Shown piece after piece: positions 41,101 through 43,857 of a stretch of 43,857 bases of DNA. Position numbers and translations under genes: made by a program. Source of the stretch: Bacteroidales bacterium (GTDB taxonomy: Bacteria; Bacteroidota; Bacteroidia; Bacteroidales; F082). The stretch covers positions 1-43,857 of the forward strand of contig JAKSMV010000026.1 of assembly GCA_024400425.1 (NCBI GenBank), written 5' to 3'. Numbering within the stretch: position 1 is the stretch's first letter; the number at the start of each line of letters is the position of its first letter. The notes under the pieces are model-generated. The model saw nothing but the letters and a program-made list of their open reading frames with translations. It was not told where the DNA came from and did not search any database.

Positions 41101-43310
41101 CCGTGACTGAAAATGCAAGTTATGTGGCGGTATTCAGTCAGAACAGTTATACCATCTCCACTTCGGCCAACCCAACGGCAGGCGGATCGGTGAGTGGAGC
41201 AGGAACATATAATTATGGTAGCACATGCACCTTGACTGCCACGGCCAACACAGGCTACACCTTCACACGTTGGACCAAGAACGGCAGCTCCGTATCCACC
41301 AACCCAACCTATAGCTTCACGGTGACAGGGAATGCTAGTTATGTAGCAGTGTTTAGTCAGAATAGTTATGCCATCTCTGCCTCTGCTAACCCAACGGCAG
41401 GCGGATCGGTGAGTGGAGCAGGAACATATAATTATGGTAGCACATGCACCTTGACTGCCACGGCCAACACAGGCTACACCTTCACACGTTGGACCAAGAA
41501 CGGCAGCTCCGTATCCACCAACCCAACCTATAGCTTCACGGTGACAGGGAATGCTAGTTATGTAGCAGTGTTTAGTCAGAATAGTTATGCCATCTCTGCC
41601 TCTGCTAACCCAACGGCAGGCGGATCGGTGAGTGGAGCAGGAACATATAATTATGGTAGCACATGTACCTTGACAGCCACGGCCAACACAGGCTATATCT
41701 TCACAAATTGGACGAAGAACGGGACGGTGGTCTCAACCAATGCCAATTATGGTTTTACTGTGACAAGTAATGCTACTTACGTAGCAAACTTTGAGTCCAA
41801 TGGAGGAAACTACCATTGGATCGTTGACGGTGGCCAATATGCCAGCACGATGACGGTTTTGGGCGTTATCCGTGTCAACGGTGTGGAGCAGACGGAGACG
41901 ACCTTAGAGGTTGGAGCATTCTGCGGCAGTCAATGTCGCGGACGTGAAAGAATCACTTATGTGCCGCAAATAAACCGTTATCTTCTGTTTCTGACTATCT
42001 ATGGAGAAGACGGTAACGGGATAACCTTCCGTCTGTATGACCATGCTCTCGGTCGAGAGTTGACGCAGAACTGCACCACCACGGTGAACTTTGTCACCAA
42101 CGGGACTTTAGGAACTGTTAGCACGCCTTACCCGATAGAGTTCAGTGACGCTATTGTTCAGACGACAAGCCTTGAAGAGGGTTGGAATTGGTGGAGCACA
42201 TACATAGAGCAAGAGGGCATAGACGGTCTTGAACAGATGGAGGAAAGCCTTGGAGAGAACGGCATCATGATTAAGTCTAGGAACGACGGATTCGTAACCA
42301 ATTACGGCGGTTTCTGGTTGGGATCACTTCTGGACGTTAACAATGAGAACACATACCTCATCCAGACCAACTCGGCATGCGTGATGTCGTTGACTGGCGG
42401 AGCTACTGCAGCATCGTCTCATCCGATAGCATTGCCAATGGGATGGAGCTGGATAGGTTATCCCAACAACACGGCGATGAGTGTCAGCACGGCGATGTCC
42501 GGAATGTCGCCGAAGGAGAACGATCAACTAAAGTCACGTGAGAGTTTCTCTGTGTATTATCCGGGTATAGGTTGGATAGGATCCCTTCAAACCATTACGC
42601 CAGGTATGGGTCTGATGTTCGAATCACACAATACATCAACGGTTACGCTGACTTATCCTAATGCATCGAAGTCGGAAGATTTGAAGGAAAATGTCACAGC
42701 GAGAGACAACCACTGGCAACCCTCCATGGAAACGTATCCCGATAATATGACGGTGATTGCTGTTGTTGAGGCTGATGGAGTTGAGCTTGCAAGTGAAAAC
42801 TATGAGATAGCTGCATTTGCCGAAGGTGAGTGCCGAGGTAGTGCAAGACTGCAGTATGTAGCATCGACAGGCCGGTATATGGCTTTCTTGACCATTTTTG
42901 GGGAGAAAACGGCCGAGCTCGGTTTTGGTTTGTATGACATCCATACGGGAGAGGAACGCTATGATACCGACAACGTTATGGTGTATGAATCTAATGGTAG
43001 TGGAGGTGCCCTGTTTGAGCCCTACAAGATAAGCTTCAGCGAATATACTGGAGTGGACGAATTGGAGAGACTAGTACAAGTATACCCGAACCCCGTGGAT
43101 TGCGGCCAAACATTGAGGGTTGGTGTAATTGTGGAAAAGTTAAGCGAGGTGCGTATTGAAATTGTGGATGCGCTGGGCGCAGTGGTTTCGGAATCGACTT
43201 CGACTAAAATGCCAGCTACCATCAAAGCACCAAATGCTGCTGGCATTTATATGTTACGGATTTTTGTAAAGGGCAAGGGTATTTGCTGTAGAAAATTAGT
43301 GGTAAAATAA
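38118..43310 (+). CDS. Giant T9SS-exported NlpC/P60 mosaic protein
   Basis: This is a 1730-residue secreted protein. In order it has a signal peptide (about 1-31); a beta-propeller-like N-terminal region (about 60-340; FRMIDAGTVAVLTGASDMILLYS and related strands); and an NlpC/P60-type cysteine peptidase domain (about 410-555) with C465 in VDCSGFVS, H513 in NHVMLYTG and a GVPYKWGG start. A CARDB-like domain spans about 560-690, and two PPC-like domains about 696-931 (YRFSVSPDYSYCFKTGCG, YLKVAGYS). Four InlB-type B-repeats (about 935-1226; TLTATANTGYTFTRWTKNG) lead to two copies of a cysteine-containing module (LEVGAFCGSQCRGRERITYV and YEIAAFAEGECRGSARLQYV). A type A T9SS tail follows (VQVYPNPVDCGQTLRV to LRIFVKGKGICCRKLVVK). 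It should cleave peptides in cell-wall material outside the cell. The ATG at 38118 is the first in frame. Confidence 0.9.
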   Translation: MKSKVLLMGKTLRFALLILLFGTVGVAKDMAQINTYASTVPIKDTIEAEIVGTIPYNEDFMTQEEVMERNYAITSFRMIDAGTVAVLTGASDMILLYSLSQNQILCKIQLPITARAFEYDNNLFHVIGDRTYLSIDSDGRVHEREDFQQPNKEIFIITDLKIIDGQPVIHECDAKTYSITSDGLQEIDTFYYHHERGSKIHPKYIDENSFVLYGETPSRRGSINVSMESLGLEGKLSCLDYVSVNDDYIAINLQTTCNHIGGFVKSYLLVLNPDGELINLVEVPINFLSYIHKPFLYKDNAWYYAFSGQEGISIYKIDKNTNKIDSPDPFVLSDENLNHSYCAPENRISREDTHNDSTRGNWRTITQAWYNAHQYCTLEWTPIPANLATSCTWVGGSGYIITPITNYYYTETGVPYKWGGFTDRMSFKSLASEGKYTGNRVTSSSTCGGNAYSSNADTYVIGVDCSGFVSNCWEIERNTTTTIPNICNDYGLVTTASSSTFQKGDALNKYNNHVMLYTGHNSSNQITVFESSAADWKTSDRTYNTSYFSGYHIMRHPYMRNIILRLGSDIVLRQNGSTVTTVTRGQPLTVNYSVNNAGSQTWLGYVSLWIEQSDGTLSCIQGESQNGVTSLEAGRSQSFTFSNNGVISPVGTTKLYVKVKNFNAGGYYGERDYDVGSLTGANPLVFQIVEGGGGGSDCTVVPDYDYSRTVSTSWNTHTSSIESECWKIYRFSVSPDYSYCFKTGCGDGASADFDTKLFLYNSNGTQIASDDDGCSNYTSKIEYTPDASGYVYLKVAGYSDEYGNYTLAYIKNSNHNCTAIPDYDYSKTAYTTWSTHTSSIESECWKIYRFSVSPDYSYCFKTGCGDGASADFDTQLYLYNQNGTEVAFDDDECSNYTSKIEYTPNASGYVYLKVAGYSTEYGDYTLAYKKELLTPITYTISVSASPSAAGTVSGGGQYASGNSCTLTATANTGYTFTRWTKNGSSVSTNPTYSFTVTENASYVAVFSQNSYTISTSANPTAGGSVSGAGTYNYGSTCTLTATANTGYTFTRWTKNGSSVSTNPTYSFTVTGNASYVAVFSQNSYAISASANPTAGGSVSGAGTYNYGSTCTLTATANTGYTFTRWTKNGSSVSTNPTYSFTVTGNASYVAVFSQNSYAISASANPTAGGSVSGAGTYNYGSTCTLTATANTGYIFTNWTKNGTVVSTNANYGFTVTSNATYVANFESNGGNYHWIVDGGQYASTMTVLGVIRVNGVEQTETTLEVGAFCGSQCRGRERITYVPQINRYLLFLTIYGEDGNGITFRLYDHALGRELTQNCTTTVNFVTNGTLGTVSTPYPIEFSDAIVQTTSLEEGWNWWSTYIEQEGIDGLEQMEESLGENGIMIKSRNDGFVTNYGGFWLGSLLDVNNENTYLIQTNSACVMSLTGGATAASSHPIALPMGWSWIGYPNNTAMSVSTAMSGMSPKENDQLKSRESFSVYYPGIGWIGSLQTITPGMGLMFESHNTSTVTLTYPNASKSEDLKENVTARDNHWQPSMETYPDNMTVIAVVEADGVELASENYEIAAFAEGECRGSARLQYVASTGRYMAFLTIFGEKTAELGFGLYDIHTGEERYDTDNVMVYESNGSGGALFEPYKISFSEYTGVDELERLVQVYPNPVDCGQTLRVGVIVEKLSEVRIEIVDALGAVVSESTSTKMPATIKAPNAAGIYMLRIFVKGKGICCRKLVVK
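40262..40738 (+). repeat. 120-bp identical DNA repeat in PPC-like domains
   Basis: Bases 40262-40381 and 40619-40738 are identical over 120 bp and spaced by 357 bp (119 codons). They encode the core of two successive PPC-like domains. Outside this block the two domains diverge by several substitutions. Confidence 0.85.
40925..41800 (+). repeat. Four 219-bp B-repeat units, two identical
   Basis: Four tandem units of 219 bp (73 codons) encode the InlB-type B-repeats. The unit from 41171 to 41389 is identical base for base to that from 41390 to 41608. The unit starting at 41609 is the same for its first 57 or so bases and then diverges. The first unit (40952-41170) is more diverged. This points to recent slippage, unequal crossover or gene conversion. 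Confidence 0.88.
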
Positions 43311-43376
43311 ATCAACCTGTCACACACGCAATATGATATAATATTAGAAAATGTAAAAATTATAAATTAATAAGTT

Positions 43377-43857
43377 ATGAAGAGACTAGTTTTATTAGCG
43401 ATGTTAATGGTTGTTGCATTTTATGCAAACGCGTATCATTGGACACCTGTTTCAGGACCATACGCGAACACAGCCACGGTGATTGGCCTCATTCAAATCA
43501 ATGGTGAGGAGCAGAGTACGACGACTCTAGAGGTTGGAGCATTCTGTGGAAATGAATGTAGAGGCTGCCAGACGCCACAGCATGTGCCACAATTGGATTG
43601 TTACCTTATTTTCATGACTTTATATGGTAATGAAGGTGACGAGCTCGGTTTCCGATTATATGACTCCACGGTCGGTCAGGAATCTGAGTTGACTTGTGCA
43701 ACCACAGCGATTTTTGTGGCAAATAACACATATGGATCGGTATCCTCGCCCTATGTGTTGAATTTCGAGGGCACTACACCAGAATACACAATCACAGTCA
43801 CGGCCAACCCTTCCAACGGAGGTACGGTAAGTGGGTCAGGCACCTATAACCATGGTG
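43377..43857 (+). CDS. Secreted modular protein sharing modules with the giant protein (partial)
   Basis: The frame opens at 43377 and runs off the window end (160 codons seen). A signal peptide (KRLVLLAMLMVVAFYANA) is followed by HWTPVSGPYANTATVIGLIQ and the module LEVGAFCGNECRGCQTPQHV...YLIFMTLYGNEGDELGFRLYD. This is clearly related to the modules at about residues 1230-1345 and 1535-1645 of the giant protein (LEVGAFCGSQCRGRE). It then begins an InlB-like B-repeat (YTITVTANPSNGGTVSGSGTYNHG). It lies 66 bp after the giant gene on the same strand and is probably another T9SS-exported surface protein. The missing C terminus prevents a firm call. Confidence 0.8.
   Translation, partial: MKRLVLLAMLMVVAFYANAYHWTPVSGPYANTATVIGLIQINGEEQSTTTLEVGAFCGNECRGCQTPQHVPQLDCYLIFMTLYGNEGDELGFRLYDSTVGQESELTCATTAIFVANNTYGSVSSPYVLNFEGTTPEYTITVTANPSNGGTVSGSGTYNHG

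Noticed and set aside
40925..41800. CRISPR or mobile-element interpretation of the 219-bp units
   Set aside because: They stay in frame and encode a known B-repeat, so this is an intragenic protein repeat.

Overview
The window looks like chromosomal DNA from an uncultured gut- or rumen-type Bacteroidales (phylum Bacteroidota). The evidence is the repeated Bacteroidota promoter box TAnnTTTG (mostly TATTTTTG) a short distance before many genes, the near absence of Shine-Dalgarno sites, a tmRNA with tag peptide GENNYALAA, two proteins ending in type IX secretion (T9SS) sorting tails, and families typical of this phylum (DUF6266, hybrid two-component kinases, FISUMP/SUMF1-like lipoproteins, GH78). 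Most genes lie in short operons separated by clear hairpin terminators or divergent promoters.

Region 1 (1-5.4 kb) is accessory. The 3' end of an unknown gene is followed by an acidic small protein, a Lys/Ala-rich helical protein, a Ycf46-like AAA+ ATPase and two diverged paralogs of unknown function. The genes are packed head to tail with gaps of 3-9 bp from the second onward. It is one of two candidates here for an undescribed multi-gene system. Region 2 (5.6-9.9 kb) has a small unknown protein, a MORN-repeat secreted protein, a cobalamin riboswitch with a BtuB-like TonB-dependent receptor, and a PrsW-family membrane protease. Region 3 (9.9-21.6 kb) is mainly housekeeping or metabolic: guaA, a large hybrid histidine kinase, a small beta-grasp-like protein with a 5'-nucleotidase lipoprotein, an aldose 1-epimerase lipoprotein, a Uup-type ABC-F ATPase whose mRNA should be leaderless, and a GH78-like rhamnosidase.

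Region 4 (21.8-27.6 kb) has ssrA (tmRNA), a palindromic repeat element, an NtrC-type regulator lacking its DNA-binding domain, a SUMF1-like protein paired with an FG-GAP/T9SS protein, and an M48 metalloprotease lipoprotein. Region 5 (27.7-31.3 kb) is an SPFH / membrane protein / DUF3784-PH-like / CPBP protease / ribbon-helix-helix operon. The last gene is only 55 codons and overlaps its neighbour. A convergent repeat-rich gap and a DUF6266 gene follow.

Region 6 (32.2-43.9 kb) is the second candidate system. It is a translationally coupled operon of sigma factor, membrane anti-sigma-like protein, secreted caspase-fold protease, predicted outer-membrane protein, and FN3-like/FISUMP lipoprotein. 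A small HTH regulator with a hairpin over its start follows. Next is a 1730-residue secreted mosaic (beta-propeller-like, NlpC/P60, PPC repeats, InlB-like B-repeats, T9SS tail) and the start of a second gene sharing its modules. Inside the giant gene are 120-bp and 219-bp blocks repeated with complete DNA identity, a sign of recent expansion or gene conversion.

All calls come from reading the sequence. No database search or structure prediction was run.
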